From an uncultured Rhodopila sp. (GTDB lineage Bacteria; Pseudomonadota; Alphaproteobacteria; Acetobacterales; Acetobacteraceae), in NCBI RefSeq assembly GCF_903944925.1, contig NZ_CAJATU010000158.1, positions 62,001 to 126,000 on the forward strand: DNA of 64,000 bases, in the 5' to 3' direction. Shown one piece after another: positions 1 through 8,345 of the stretch (positions are counted from its first letter, which is position 1; each line of letters starts with the position of its first letter). The notes below the pieces were generated by a model. It worked only from the letters and a program-made list of their open reading frames with translations. It was not told where the DNA came from and made no database searches. Position numbers and translations under genes: made by a program.

Positions 1-1171
1 CCGTCCGCCGCGCCGCCACCAGCCCGGGCGCCCCCAGAACCAGCCGCAACCCCCGGTCGCGCAGCGACTCGCGCGCCGCAGCCGTCAGCGACCGCGGGTC
101 CGGCAGCCGCCGCTCCACGGAGGTCAGCACCGCCCGCCGCCGTGCCACCAAAGACGGCAGCGCCAGCATCGCCCGCTCCGCCCGGTCATCCAGCCGCTGC
201 CGCGCGGTGCCGAGCAGCGCCGGCAGGTCGGGAATGCCGCGCTCGGCTCGCGCCAGCCGCAGCCGGTATTCCTGCGCCATGCGATTGAGCGCGCCAATCA
301 GCCGCGATCCCTTCTGCGCCAGGTCCGCGACCAGATCGGCCCGAGCCGGAATTGCCATCTCCGCCGCAGCCGTCGGTGTCGGCGCGCGGCGGTCGGAGAC
401 GAAGTCGATCAGCGTGGTGTCCGTCTCGTGCCCGACCGCGGAAATCAGCGGGATGCGGCATGCGGCGGCGGCACGCAGCACGATTTCCTCGTTGAACGCC
501 ATCAGGTCTTCCAGGCTGCCGCCGCCGCGGGCGATGATCAGCACGTCGGGCCGCGGCGGATCGCCGGCCGCCGGCATTGCGTCGAACCCGGCAATCGCGG
601 CGGCGATGCGTTCAGCCGCGCCCTCGCCCTGCACCGGCACCGGCCAGACCAGGATGTGCCGCGGGAAGCGCCGCGCGATGGTGATTTTGATGTCCTGGAT
701 CACCGCGCCGCGCTCGCTGGTCACCACGCCGATGACCTTCGGCAACCCTGGCAGCACCCGTTTCCTGTCGGCGTCGAACAGGCCTTCGGCGGCGAGGCGC
801 TGGCGGATCATCTCGATGCGCGCCAGCAGCGCACCGGCGCCGGCATATTCCATGCGCTCGATGATCAACTGATACGACGACCGTTCGCCGAAGGACGAGA
901 TCCGGCCGGTGGCGATCACCTCCACGCCGTTTTCCGGCTTCATGCCGAGGCGGGGAACCGAGCTTTTCCAGACAATGCCCGAGATTTTCGCGCCTTCGTC
1001 CTTCAGCGACAGGTAGATGTGGCCGGACGGGTAGGCCTTCACCTCGGTCAGTTCCCCGCGCACGCGGACGCGGCTGAAGTTGGTTTCCAGGGTGCGCTTC
1101 ACCGCCCCCGAGATCTCGGAGACGGTGAATTCCGGCAGGTTGGAAACCGGAGAAGGTCGTGGATCGTCCAT
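1..1171 (-). CDS. xseA: Exodeoxyribonuclease VII large subunit (partial)
   Basis: Large, catalytic subunit of exonuclease VII, which with XseB degrades single-stranded DNA into oligonucleotides in DNA repair. Reading from an ATG at 1171 on the minus strand gives about 390 residues, and the frame stays open to the window edge, so the C-terminus is missing. The N-terminal OB-fold (about residues 10-110) includes VRGELTEVKAYPSGHIYLSLK. The central nuclease domain carries the family-conserved AVGHETDTTLIDFVSDRRA, preceded by IIARGGGSLEDLMAFNEE. The gene is divergent from purD with about 50 bp between the start codons, so the two promoters must be close together or overlap. Confidence 0.95.
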   Translation of the reverse strand, partial: MDDPRPSPVSNLPEFTVSEISGAVKRTLETNFSRVRVRGELTEVKAYPSGHIYLSLKDEGAKISGIVWKSSVPRLGMKPENGVEVIATGRISSFGERSSYQLIIERMEYAGAGALLARIEMIRQRLAAEGLFDADRKRVLPGLPKVIGVVTSERGAVIQDIKITIARRFPRHILVWPVPVQGEGAAERIAAAIAGFDAMPAAGDPPRPDVLIIARGGGSLEDLMAFNEEIVLRAAAACRIPLISAVGHETDTTLIDFVSDRRAPTPTAAAEMAIPARADLVADLAQKGSRLIGALNRMAQEYRLRLARAERGIPDLPALLGTARQRLDDRAERAMLALPSLVARRRAVLTSVERRLPDPRSLTAAARESLRDRGLRLVLGAPGLVAARRT

Positions 1172-1220
1172 ATCCGTAACCTATGCTAGGGCAGCGGCGC
1201 AGGAAACCGGGGAGAGTTCG

Positions 1221-2489
1221 ATGAAGGTGCTGGTCGTCGGATCAGGCGGACGGGAACACGCGCTGTGCTGGGCGATCGCTGCCAGTCCGCTGCTGACCAA
1301 GTTGTATTGCGCCCCCGGCAATCCCGGCATCGCGGGGGTGGCGGAGTGCGTCGATATCGGCGTCCTCGATATCCCGACGCTGGTCGGGTTCGCGCAGGAC
1401 AACGCGATCGACCTCGTCGTTCCCGGCCCCGAAGCGCCACTTGTCGCCGGGATCACCGACGCGATGGAAGCCGCCGGCATCCCCTGCTGCGGACCGACCA
1501 GGGCCGCCGCGCAGCTAGAGGGAAGCAAGACCTTCACCAAGGAAATCTGTGATGCGGCCAGCATCCCGACCGCGCTGTGGGAGCGGTTCGACGACGCCGA
1601 ATTGGCGCGTGCCTTCGTGCGTCACCGAGGCGCGCCGATCGTCGTCAAGGCCGATGGCCTGGCCGCCGGCAAAGGCGTGGTGATCGCGACGACCGAGGAC
1701 GAAGCGGTCGCTGCGATCGACGCCATGATGGATCGGAAGATTTTCGGCGATGCCGGTGCAGCCGTCGTGCTGGAAGAATGCCTGTTCGGCGACGAAGTCT
1801 CGCTGTTTGCCCTGTGCGACGGGGAGGACGCCGTCATCCTGGGATCTGCCCGCGACCACAAGCGAGTCGGCGACGGCGATACCGGACCGAATACCGGCGG
1901 GATGGGCGCCTACTCGCCGGTGCCGAATTTTCCTCCCGCGCTGGAGCATGCCTGCCTGGAGGCAATCATTCGGCCGGCCCTGAAACATATGGTGCACGTG
2001 GGAACGCCGTTCCGCGGTATCCTGTTCGCCGGCCTGATGCTGACCGAGGAAGGGGCGAAGCTGATCGAATTCAACGTGCGGTTCGGCGATCCGGAATGCC
2101 AGGCTCTGCTGAGCCGGATGAAGTCCGATTTGCTGCCGGCCCTGCTGGCCGCGTGCGACGGCGAACTGGGGGATTTCGATGTGCGGCTGAACGATGCTGC
2201 CGCCGTGGCGGTCGTGATGGCGGCGCGCGGCTATCCGGAGGCGCCGGAACGCGGCTCGGTCATCCAGGGGCTGGACGCCGCGGCGGCGCGGCCGGGCGCG
2301 ACGGTCTTTCAGGCCGGGACCAAGGCTGGACCGGACGGCAGCGTGCTCGCCGCGGGCGGCCGTGTGCTGACCATCTGCGGGGCAGCACCGGATTTGCCCC
2401 GTGCCCGCGATGCCGCCTATGCCGCGGTGCAGGAGATTGTCTGGCCCGAGGGCTTCTGCCGTCACGATATCGCGGCGGACGCCGCATGA
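1221..2489 (+). CDS. purD: Phosphoribosylamine-glycine ligase (GARS)
   Basis: Second step of de novo purine synthesis: joins glycine to 5-phosphoribosylamine with ATP. The 422-residue product starts MKVLVVGSGGREHALCWAI, the typical nucleotide-fold N-terminus. An ATP-grasp core follows with PIVVKADGLAAGKGV and later GDPECQALL, which contributes metal binding. I start it at the ATG at 1221 because it has GGGGAG about 7 bases upstream and gives the canonical N-terminus. An earlier in-frame ATG would add residues unlike the family. The stop overlaps the ATG of the next gene (ATGA), which suggests translational coupling although the functions differ. Confidence 0.97.
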   Translation: MKVLVVGSGGREHALCWAIAASPLLTKLYCAPGNPGIAGVAECVDIGVLDIPTLVGFAQDNAIDLVVPGPEAPLVAGITDAMEAAGIPCCGPTRAAAQLEGSKTFTKEICDAASIPTALWERFDDAELARAFVRHRGAPIVVKADGLAAGKGVVIATTEDEAVAAIDAMMDRKIFGDAGAAVVLEECLFGDEVSLFALCDGEDAVILGSARDHKRVGDGDTGPNTGGMGAYSPVPNFPPALEHACLEAIIRPALKHMVHVGTPFRGILFAGLMLTEEGAKLIEFNVRFGDPECQALLSRMKSDLLPALLAACDGELGDFDVRLNDAAAVAVVMAARGYPEAPERGSVIQGLDAAAARPGATVFQAGTKAGPDGSVLAAGGRVLTICGAAPDLPRARDAAYAAVQEIVWPEGFCRHDIAADAA

Positions 2490-3253
2490 CGGATACCGAG
2501 GAACCACGCGGCGACCGTATCGCCAAATGGCTGGCGCGGGCCGGCGTCGCCAGCCGGCGGGACGTCGAGCGGTTGCTCACCGAGGGTGTCATCAAGTTGA
2601 ACGGCAAGACCGTCGAACATCCTGCGACGTTCGTCTCCGCCGGCGATGTCGTCCAGGTCAACGGCAAGGTGGTGGACCAGCCGGACCGCACCCGGGTCTG
2701 GCGCTACCACAAGCCCGAAGGCCTGGTGACCACCCACAAGGACCCGGAAGGTCGGCCGACCGTCTTCGAGAAGCTGCGGCTGCAATTGCCGCGGGTCGTC
2801 AGCGTCGGGCGGCTGGACCTGACCAGCGAGGGGCTGCTGCTGCTGACCAACGATGGCGGCCTGGCGCGGCAGTTGGAACTGCCGGCGACCGGCTGGCTCC
2901 GGCGCTACCGCGTGCGGGTGTTCGGCGTCCCGAATGAGGGCGCGCTGAAGGCACTGGCCAAGGGCGTGACGGTCGAAGGCGTGAAATACGGGCCGATCGA
3001 GGCGGAGCTGGATGCGAAGAAGGGCGATAATACCTGGCTGTCGGTCAGCCTGCGCGAAGGCCGCAACCGCGAGATCCGCAGGGTGATGGCGCATCTTGGC
3101 CTGTCCGTGTCCCGGCTGATCCGGGTCGCTTACGGCCCGTTTCAGCTTGGGACGCTGGAACGCGGCGGCATTGAAGAAATCCCCGCGCGCGTGCTGCGCG
3201 AGCAATTGCCGGCCGGCGCGGGGGCACCGCCGCCTTTGCCGCGCAAGCGGTAG
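2486..3253 (+). CDS. rluB: rRNA pseudouridine synthase, RsuA/RluB type
   Basis: Converts a uridine of rRNA to pseudouridine; by similarity the 23S U2605 enzyme RluB or its close relative. The 255 residues show an N-terminal S4 RNA-binding domain (about 10-60) starting DRIAKWLARAGVASRRDVE, then the catalytic RluA/RsuA fold. GRLDLTSEGLLLLTNDGG contains the catalytic Asp at about residue 111, and EGRNREIRRVMAHLGL is the conserved C-terminal motif. The ATG overlaps the purD stop, and rsmD begins 2 bases after the stop, so two rRNA modification enzymes sit in tandem. The choice of RluB over RsuA is by sequence feel only. Confidence 0.88.
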   Translation: MTDTEEPRGDRIAKWLARAGVASRRDVERLLTEGVIKLNGKTVEHPATFVSAGDVVQVNGKVVDQPDRTRVWRYHKPEGLVTTHKDPEGRPTVFEKLRLQLPRVVSVGRLDLTSEGLLLLTNDGGLARQLELPATGWLRRYRVRVFGVPNEGALKALAKGVTVEGVKYGPIEAELDAKKGDNTWLSVSLREGRNREIRRVMAHLGLSVSRLIRVAYGPFQLGTLERGGIEEIPARVLREQLPAGAGAPPPLPRKR

Positions 3254-3254
3254 C

Positions 3255-3935
3255 ATGCGCATCGTCGCCGGTGCCTGGCGCGGCCGCACGCTGGTTGCGC
3301 CGCCGGGGCAGGGGACCCGGCCTACGGCGGACCGGGTTCGTCAGGCGCTGTTCGATATGTTGATGCATGCCGAGTGGGGTGGGCGGCAGGCGATCGAAGG
3401 CGCGGCGGTCCTGGATGTATTCGCCGGGACCGGGGCGCTGGGGTTGGAAGCTCTGTCGCGAGGTGCCGCAACCGCCTGTTTTATTGAGTCGGACCCGGCG
3501 GCGCTGAAGGCGCTGCGGGCCAATGTGGCGGCCTGCAGGGCGGAGGACCGGACGCGGGTGCTAGGGGGCGATGTCTTCACTACCGTGTCAAGGCCGGGCT
3601 TGGGCCGGCCATCCAAGAATTACGCTACTGGCGGCGGCAAAGTCGTGGGTGGCCGGACCAAGTCCGGCCATGACACAGGGGGGATGGGCGTGATCCAGCC
3701 TTCATCCTTGGTCTTCCTTGATCCGCCCTACGGCCGCGGACTCATCCCGCGCGCCATCGCCCATTTGCTGCGAACCGGCCACATCGCCCCGGTGGCGCTT
3801 ATTATCGCCGAAACTGGCCAGGACGAGTCCTGGTTGCCCGACCAGCCGCTGCTGGCCGATCGCAGGCATGGCGCCGCCAGGATGCTTGCGTTCCGGGCGC
3901 CCGAAGATTGCAACCAGGTGCGACATCTGTCATAG
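3255..3935 (+). CDS. rsmD: 16S rRNA m2G966 methyltransferase with internal insert
   Basis: Methylates N2 of G966 in 16S rRNA using S-adenosylmethionine. The start MRIVAGAWRGRTLVAPPG is family-typical. VLDVFAGTGALGLEALSRGA is the SAM-binding motif I and VFLDPPYGRG the catalytic motif IV. At 226 residues it is about 30 longer than usual. The excess (about residues 110-142, rich in G, K, R and S) lies between these motifs and coincides with a 92-bp inverted-repeat element that keeps the frame open. Motifs on both sides are intact, so the enzyme may still work. The start at 3255 is 2 bases after the upstream stop. Confidence 0.93.
   Translation: MRIVAGAWRGRTLVAPPGQGTRPTADRVRQALFDMLMHAEWGGRQAIEGAAVLDVFAGTGALGLEALSRGAATACFIESDPAALKALRANVAACRAEDRTRVLGGDVFTTVSRPGLGRPSKNYATGGGKVVGGRTKSGHDTGGMGVIQPSSLVFLDPPYGRGLIPRAIAHLLRTGHIAPVALIIAETGQDESWLPDQPLLADRRHGAARMLAFRAPEDCNQVRHLS
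3585..3676 (+). repeat. Palindromic element inserted in frame in rsmD
   Basis: The arms at 3585-3615 and 3646-3676 (31 bp each) are reverse complements with only four mismatches, separated by 30 bp. Each arm is built around a GGCCGG...CCGGCC core, so each arm is itself partly palindromic. The element is read through in the rsmD frame without a stop and accounts for the extra length of the protein. It resembles in concept the Rickettsia palindromic elements that insert in frame into genes, but I know of no named family that it belongs to. I saw no second copy in this window. Confidence 0.8.
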
Positions 3936-3961
3936 GAAAAGTGACACCTGACAGGACCGCG

Positions 3962-4441
3962 ATGGCCGCTCAGATGCATGAGGAAACACCCGGCGATCCG
4001 GCCCTCCAACATGTCGCAGCCCTGTTTGGCGGACGGCGTATTCTCCGGCACCGGGTCAGCACTCAGCTCGAAGCGCATGAAATGATTCTGCACGGCATGC
4101 CGGGCGAAGCCCTCATGCATCTCGTCGGACACTTGCAGACCCTCCAGAAGTCGGCCTCGTTCGAAAAGGCCGTTGGCATGAGCTTGCGGACGATCCAGCG
4201 CCGCAAAGAGGCTCCGGCGAAGCTGCTTAGTCAGGAGCAGACCGGACGGGCCTGGAAATTCGCCGAAATCCTGGTCTTGGCCACCGCGGTGCTGGGCTCG
4301 CAGGAGGAGGCTGAGCGGTGGTTGCAGCTGCCTGCCATGGGCCTGGATCAACGGCGTCCGATCGATCTTCTGGCGACAACGGCCGGCGCCGAGATCGTCC
4401 GGGACTTCCTCGGGCGGTTAGAGTACGGCGTCTATACGTGA
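3962..4441 (+). CDS. Xre/MbcA/ParS-type antitoxin
   Basis: Probable antitoxin of a RES-Xre toxin-antitoxin pair. The protein (159 residues from the ATG at 3962; a second possible start is at 3974) has an N-terminal helix-turn-helix-like part with VGMSLRTIQRRKE at about residues 77-89. The C-terminal DUF2384-like part includes TAVLGSQEEAERWLQLPAMGL and IVRDFLGRLEYGVYT, the hallmark toxin-binding end. Antitoxins of this family bind their own promoter and block the toxin active site. Four bases of its stop overlap a possible GTG of the toxin gene. Confidence 0.85.
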   Translation: MAAQMHEETPGDPALQHVAALFGGRRILRHRVSTQLEAHEMILHGMPGEALMHLVGHLQTLQKSASFEKAVGMSLRTIQRRKEAPAKLLSQEQTGRAWKFAEILVLATAVLGSQEEAERWLQLPAMGLDQRRPIDLLATTAGAEIVRDFLGRLEYGVYT

Positions 4442-4476
4442 CGCCACTTCCCGCACCGCTCGGTGGAGGTGTCCTG

Positions 4477-4944
4477 ATGGCCTGGCGCCTCGACCAGGCG
4501 GTTTTCGCCGCGAACTGGGACAGCGGCGAGGGCGCCTACCGGCTGGGTGGCCGCTGGAACAGCAGGGGTGTCCGGGCGGTTTATTGCTCGATCGACCCGG
4601 CAACCGCCATTCTCGAGGTTGCGGTCCATCAGGGTTTCAGGGCGTTGGACACGGTCAGGCACGTCCTGACGGCTATTACCATCGCGATGCCGGCGAGGGT
4701 TCACATTGTCGATCCGTCGTCGGTTCCCAACGCCAACTGGCTCAGGCCGGGCATGCCGAGCGCGGGGCAACAGCACTGGGGCGATGCCTTGCTGATCACC
4801 CATCCGTTCGTGCTGTTGCCAAGCGTTGTATCGACCCACAGTTGGAATCTGGTCTTTGTTGGCTTGCTTGCGGCGGGACACTACTCATTCGTGCAAGAGC
4901 CGTTTGCACTTGATCCACGGCTTCATCCCCCACTTCCGCCATAG
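4477..4944 (+). CDS. RES-domain toxin (NAD+-degrading family)
   Basis: RES-domain toxins, such as ParT and MbcT, consume NAD+ or modify proteins with ADP-ribose. The 155-residue product shows the defining Arg...Glu...Ser arrangement: an Arg in GEGAYRLGGRWNSRG (about residues 17-31), a Glu in ATAILEVAVHQGF, and Ser in the C-terminal SVVSTHSWNLVF. I chose the ATG at 4477 because GGTGGAGG lies 6-13 bases upstream; a GTG at 4438 overlapping the antitoxin stop would add 13 residues. It directly follows its antitoxin and is convergent with the acyl-CoA dehydrogenase gene. Confidence 0.88.
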   Translation: MAWRLDQAVFAANWDSGEGAYRLGGRWNSRGVRAVYCSIDPATAILEVAVHQGFRALDTVRHVLTAITIAMPARVHIVDPSSVPNANWLRPGMPSAGQQHWGDALLITHPFVLLPSVVSTHSWNLVFVGLLAAGHYSFVQEPFALDPRLHPPLPP

Positions 4945-4992
4945 GAACTATCGGCCTCACCCGAACGCGATAAGGGCTAACCCGCACCCGCT

Positions 4993-6159
4993 TCAATAAC
5001 TGCGTGGCAACCCCAGCACGTGCTCCGCCAGATACGACAGAATCAGGTTCGTGCTGATCGGCGCAACCTGATACAGCCGGGTTTCCCGGTATTTCCGTTC
5101 CACATCGTATTCCTCGGCGAAGCCGAACCCGCCGAACGTCTGGATGCATGCCTCGGCCGCCGCCCAGGCTGCGTCCGCCCCGAGCATCTTCGCCATGTTG
5201 GCTTCCTCGCCCGGCGTCTCCCCCGCCTCGAACTTCGCGCAACCGGCCTGGACCATCAACTCCGCCGCCCGCATCTGCGCATAGGCCCGGGCGAGCGGAA
5301 ACTGGATCCCCTGGTTCTGGCCAATCGGCCGGCCGAACACCTGACGGTCGCGCGCGTAGGCGGTGGCCTTGTTCAGGAACCACTTCGCGTCGCCGATGCA
5401 CTCCGCCGCGATCAGCAGCCGCTCGGCGTTCATCCCGTCCAGGATGTAGCGGAAGCCGCGGCCCTCGACCCCGACCAGGTTTTCCGCCGGCACCACCATG
5501 TTGTCGAAAAAGATCTCCGTCGTGTTGTGGTTCATCATCGTGCGTATCGGCCGGATCGTCAGGCCCTTCCCCAACACCTCCCGCATGTCCACGATGAACG
5601 TCGAAAGCCCGTCGGTCCGGCGCTCGATCTGATCGCGCGGCGTGGTGCGCGCCAGCAGCAACATAAGGTCCGAGTGCTCCGCGCGGCTGGTCCACACCTT
5701 CTGGCCGTTGACGACATAATGGTCGCCCTCTTTTCGGGCAAAGGTCCGCAGCGACGTCGTATCCGTCCCGCTCGTCGGCTCGGTAACGCCGAACGCCTGC
5801 AGCCGCAGTTCGCCGGTGGCGATCTTCGGCAGATACGCCGTCTTCTGGGCGTCGGTGCCGTGCCGCAGGATCGTGCCCATGATATACATCTGGGCGTGGC
5901 ACGCCGCCCCGCTGCAGCCCTCCGACTGCACCGTCTCCAGGATCGCCGCCGCGGCCGATAGCGGCAGACCGGCGCCGCCATACTCCTCCGGGATCAAGGC
6001 GCCGAGGTAACCGGCCTCGGTCAAAGCCGTCACGAACTCCGTCGGGTAGCCGCGTTCCCGGTCCAGCCGCCGCCAGTACTCGCCGGGGAATTTGGCGCAG
6101 AGCTTGCGGACCTCGTCCTTGATCTGGGCATGCGGGTCAGGGCGCAGCGTGTCTTGCAT
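4993..6159 (-). CDS. Acyl-CoA dehydrogenase family protein
   Basis: FAD-dependent enzyme that oxidises an acyl-CoA to the 2,3-enoyl-CoA. The 388 residues follow the family plan: N-terminal helical part (FPGEYWRRLDRERGYPTEFV), the middle beta domain with LQAFGVTEPTSGTDTT (flavin- and substrate-binding) and VVNGQKVWTSRAEHSD, and a C-terminal helical domain with QTFGGFGFAEEYDVERKYRE holding the usual catalytic-base region. The start is MQDTLRPDPHAQIKDEVR at 6159, preceded by GGGAGG. It stands alone, divergent from pdxH, so the specific acyl substrate cannot be inferred. Confidence 0.9.
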   Translation of the reverse strand: MQDTLRPDPHAQIKDEVRKLCAKFPGEYWRRLDRERGYPTEFVTALTEAGYLGALIPEEYGGAGLPLSAAAAILETVQSEGCSGAACHAQMYIMGTILRHGTDAQKTAYLPKIATGELRLQAFGVTEPTSGTDTTSLRTFARKEGDHYVVNGQKVWTSRAEHSDLMLLLARTTPRDQIERRTDGLSTFIVDMREVLGKGLTIRPIRTMMNHNTTEIFFDNMVVPAENLVGVEGRGFRYILDGMNAERLLIAAECIGDAKWFLNKATAYARDRQVFGRPIGQNQGIQFPLARAYAQMRAAELMVQAGCAKFEAGETPGEEANMAKMLGADAAWAAAEACIQTFGGFGFAEEYDVERKYRETRLYQVAPISTNLILSYLAEHVLGLPRSY

Positions 6160-6328
6160 GAAGGACCTCCCGGAACAGACTCTTCTGCCTATGGTGATTG
6201 CCCGCGGCTCGCCAACTGGCAAGGGGCAACGGCGGCGCATGACTGCCCGGGTCCGCATCCCGGCTTGCCGGATCGCACGAAAGTGCTGTTATCGCTCCGA
6301 CAGAGCCTTGCTGTGAAGGAGTGCCGCC

Positions 6329-6928
6329 ATGGCCGCAGGACTAACCCTGGACGCCTCGCCGTTCGCCCAATTCCGCGACTGGATGGCGGAGGCCGAAAAA
6401 GCCGAACCGAAAGATCCCAATGCCATGATCGTCGCCACCGCAACGCCCGACGGGCGGCCGTCGGCGCGCGCCATCCTGCTGAAGGATTTCGATGACCGCG
6501 GTTTCGTCTTCTACACCAACAAGGAAAGCCGCAAGGCGGACGAACTCGAGGCCAATGCCAACGTGTTCCTGCTTTTTTACTGGAAGTCGCTGGGCCGGCA
6601 GATCCGCATCGAGGGGACGGTCGAACACGTGACCGATGCCGAGGCCGACGCCTACTACGCGTCCCGTCCGCGGATCTCCCGCCTCGGCGCCTGGGCCTCG
6701 CAGCAGTCCCGCCCGTTGCCCGAGCGGGCGCTGCTGGAACAACGCCTGGTCGAGGCGGAGCAGCGCTACCCGGGTGACGACATCCCCCGTCCGGACTATT
6801 GGTCCGGCTATCGCGTGCTGCCGGCTGTTTTCGAGTTCTGGCAGGACATGCCCTATCGCCTGCATGACCGGACGGTGTATCGGCGGACCGCCAACGGTGA
6901 ATGGGAACAGACGAAGCTGTTCCCGTAA
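6329..6928 (+). CDS. pdxH: Pyridoxamine 5'-phosphate oxidase
   Basis: Oxidises pyridoxine or pyridoxamine 5'-phosphate to pyridoxal 5'-phosphate with FMN and oxygen. The 199 residues match the family from end to end. MIVATATPDGRPSARAILLKDFDDRGFVFYTN is the FMN-binding barrel (described here by its ends only: about residues 32-63). Later WASQQSRPL and PDYWSGYRVLP provide substrate and FMN contacts, and RLHDRTVYRR plus the C-terminal WEQTKLFP are diagnostic. The ATG follows GAAGGAG by 7 bases. Confidence 0.97.
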   Translation: MAAGLTLDASPFAQFRDWMAEAEKAEPKDPNAMIVATATPDGRPSARAILLKDFDDRGFVFYTNKESRKADELEANANVFLLFYWKSLGRQIRIEGTVEHVTDAEADAYYASRPRISRLGAWASQQSRPLPERALLEQRLVEAEQRYPGDDIPRPDYWSGYRVLPAVFEFWQDMPYRLHDRTVYRRTANGEWEQTKLFP

Positions 6929-7005
6929 CGCTTTCCACCCCACCTTGCAGGGTGAACGCAAACCTGCATTGCTCTACACGCAACACCCGTCTCATGGAGC
7001 AGACC

Positions 7006-7872
7006 ATGGCTATACGCAAGCTCTTGCTTCCCCTCACGGGGACCGCGGCTGGCGAGGCCGCATTGTCCACTGCCCTGACGATAGCGCGCGGTTGGAACGC
7101 GCATGTGCTGGCCCTGCACGTCCGCGTCGATAGCCGCGACGTGGCACCGTTGGCCGGCGAGGGCCTGTCCGGCGCGATGATCGAGGAAATGATGTCGGCG
7201 ACAGAAAAGGAGAGCAACGACCGCGCCCACTCCGTGCGGCTGATGTTCGAGCGTTTCGTTGCTCGCCACGATGTCGTGGTGGAGGAGGCGCGACCGGGCG
7301 CGGATCACGCCTCGGCCAGCTTTGCCTCGGTGACCGGGCGGGAGGAGGATATTGTGGCCCAGCAGGCACGGTTGGCGGATTTGACGGTGGTGCCGCACCC
7401 CGACAGCGGCGACGACGTGTCCTCGTCGGATGCGCTGCATGCCGTGCTGTTCGATTCCGGCCGTCCTGTGCTGATCTCGCCCCAGACGCCCCAGCCGACA
7501 ATCGGCAGCCGGGTTTGCCTTGCCTGGAACGGCACGGCTGAGTCGGCGTCCTCGGTCCAGGCGGCGATGCCCTGGATGGAGCGCGCCGAGGCCGTGGCGC
7601 TTCTGTCAGCCGAGGGCTACCAGCGGCGCGGCCCTGGCGCGGCGGATGCGGCGGCATACCTCGCACTGCATGGAATCAAGGCCAGCATCGTGTCCTTCAA
7701 GTCCATCGGCGGGTCCGTTGGCGCCGGCTTGCTGGCCGCGGCTGCGGATTTCCGCTGCGATATGCTGTCGATGGGCGCCTACTCGCACTCGCGGCTGCGG
7801 CAATTGATCCTGGGTGGAGTCACCCGGCATGTGCTGGAGAACGCCAAGCTGCCGGTGATGATGAACCGGTAG
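7006..7872 (+). CDS. Universal stress protein, tandem UspA domains
   Basis: Cytoplasmic stress protein with two Usp folds. The first (about residues 1-140) begins AIRKLLLPLTGTAAGEAAL. The second (about 150-288) begins SRVCLAWNGTAESASSVQAA and ends in MGAYSHSRLRQLILGGVTRHVLENAKLPVMM, which carries the Gly-x-Gly-type nucleotide-loop and Val-Leu ending usual in UspA. I prefer the ATG at 7006, which has GGAG 6-9 bases upstream; the ATG at 6994 would add MEQT. The stop abuts that of the convergent FtsB-like gene with no spacer. Confidence 0.88.
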   Translation: MAIRKLLLPLTGTAAGEAALSTALTIARGWNAHVLALHVRVDSRDVAPLAGEGLSGAMIEEMMSATEKESNDRAHSVRLMFERFVARHDVVVEEARPGADHASASFASVTGREEDIVAQQARLADLTVVPHPDSGDDVSSSDALHAVLFDSGRPVLISPQTPQPTIGSRVCLAWNGTAESASSVQAAMPWMERAEAVALLSAEGYQRRGPGAADAAAYLALHGIKASIVSFKSIGGSVGAGLLAAAADFRCDMLSMGAYSHSRLRQLILGGVTRHVLENAKLPVMMNR

Positions 7873-8202
7873 CTAGAACAGCTTCTCCTGCGGGCCCAGC
7901 TTGACGATCACATCGGTCGGCTGGGCCAGGTTCAGCATCGCCCGGGCGCGCTCGTCCAGCGTGTCCGGGTCCAGGTGCCGCGCCCGCAGGCCCGCCACCC
8001 GGGTTTCCCAGCCGTCCCGCTCGGCCTTGGCCGCCGCCTGATCGACCAGAACCTGGTGCAGCAGTTCCTTCCGCTGGGCGTAAGCCTTGAGTCCGCGATC
8101 ACCCTGCGTCGCGTTCCAGGCGAAATAGCCGGTGATCGCCAGAAACACGGACGGGGCAATCATGATCCGGGCCCGCCGTTTGAGTTCACTGCCGAGTGAC
8201 AT
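7873..8202 (-). CDS. Septum formation initiator, FtsB/DivIC-like
   Basis: Small bitopic membrane protein of the division complex. The 109 residues have a short cytoplasmic N-terminus (MSLGSELKRRAR), one transmembrane segment (about 12-30, IMIAPSVFLAITGYFAW), then a coiled-coil stretch (about 35-75) and the conserved C-terminal part DPDTLDERARAMLNLAQPTDVIV, typical of alphaproteobacterial FtsB-like proteins. I start it at 8202; an in-frame ATG at 8253 would add 17 residues before the membrane anchor. In this class the gene often lies beside eno or pdhA, but here it has neither neighbour. Confidence 0.85.
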   Translation of the reverse strand: MSLGSELKRRARIMIAPSVFLAITGYFAWNATQGDRGLKAYAQRKELLHQVLVDQAAAKAERDGWETRVAGLRARHLDPDTLDERARAMLNLAQPTDVIVKLGPQEKLF

Positions 8203-8345
8203 CGAGCGCTCCAAGAATCCTTTCGCCGATTTTACCCCGTCGCCCGCGCTCATGGAAGGAAAAGCCTTTAAGTCGCCGAATCTTCGCCATGTCTCCCTGG
8301 CAGAGACACTCCCGGGCGGCCTTTCGCCGCCAGAAGGAGGCTTTC

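Noticed and set aside
2301-2340. Second copy of the rsmD palindromic arm in purD
   Set aside because: Only a short GGCCGGGACC-like similarity within conserved purD coding sequence; no paired arm.
1577-2485. Upstream extension of the pseudouridine synthase to 1577
   Set aside because: The frame is open but overlaps purD, is Arg-rich and unlike the family; the ATG at 2486 gives the canonical S4-domain start.
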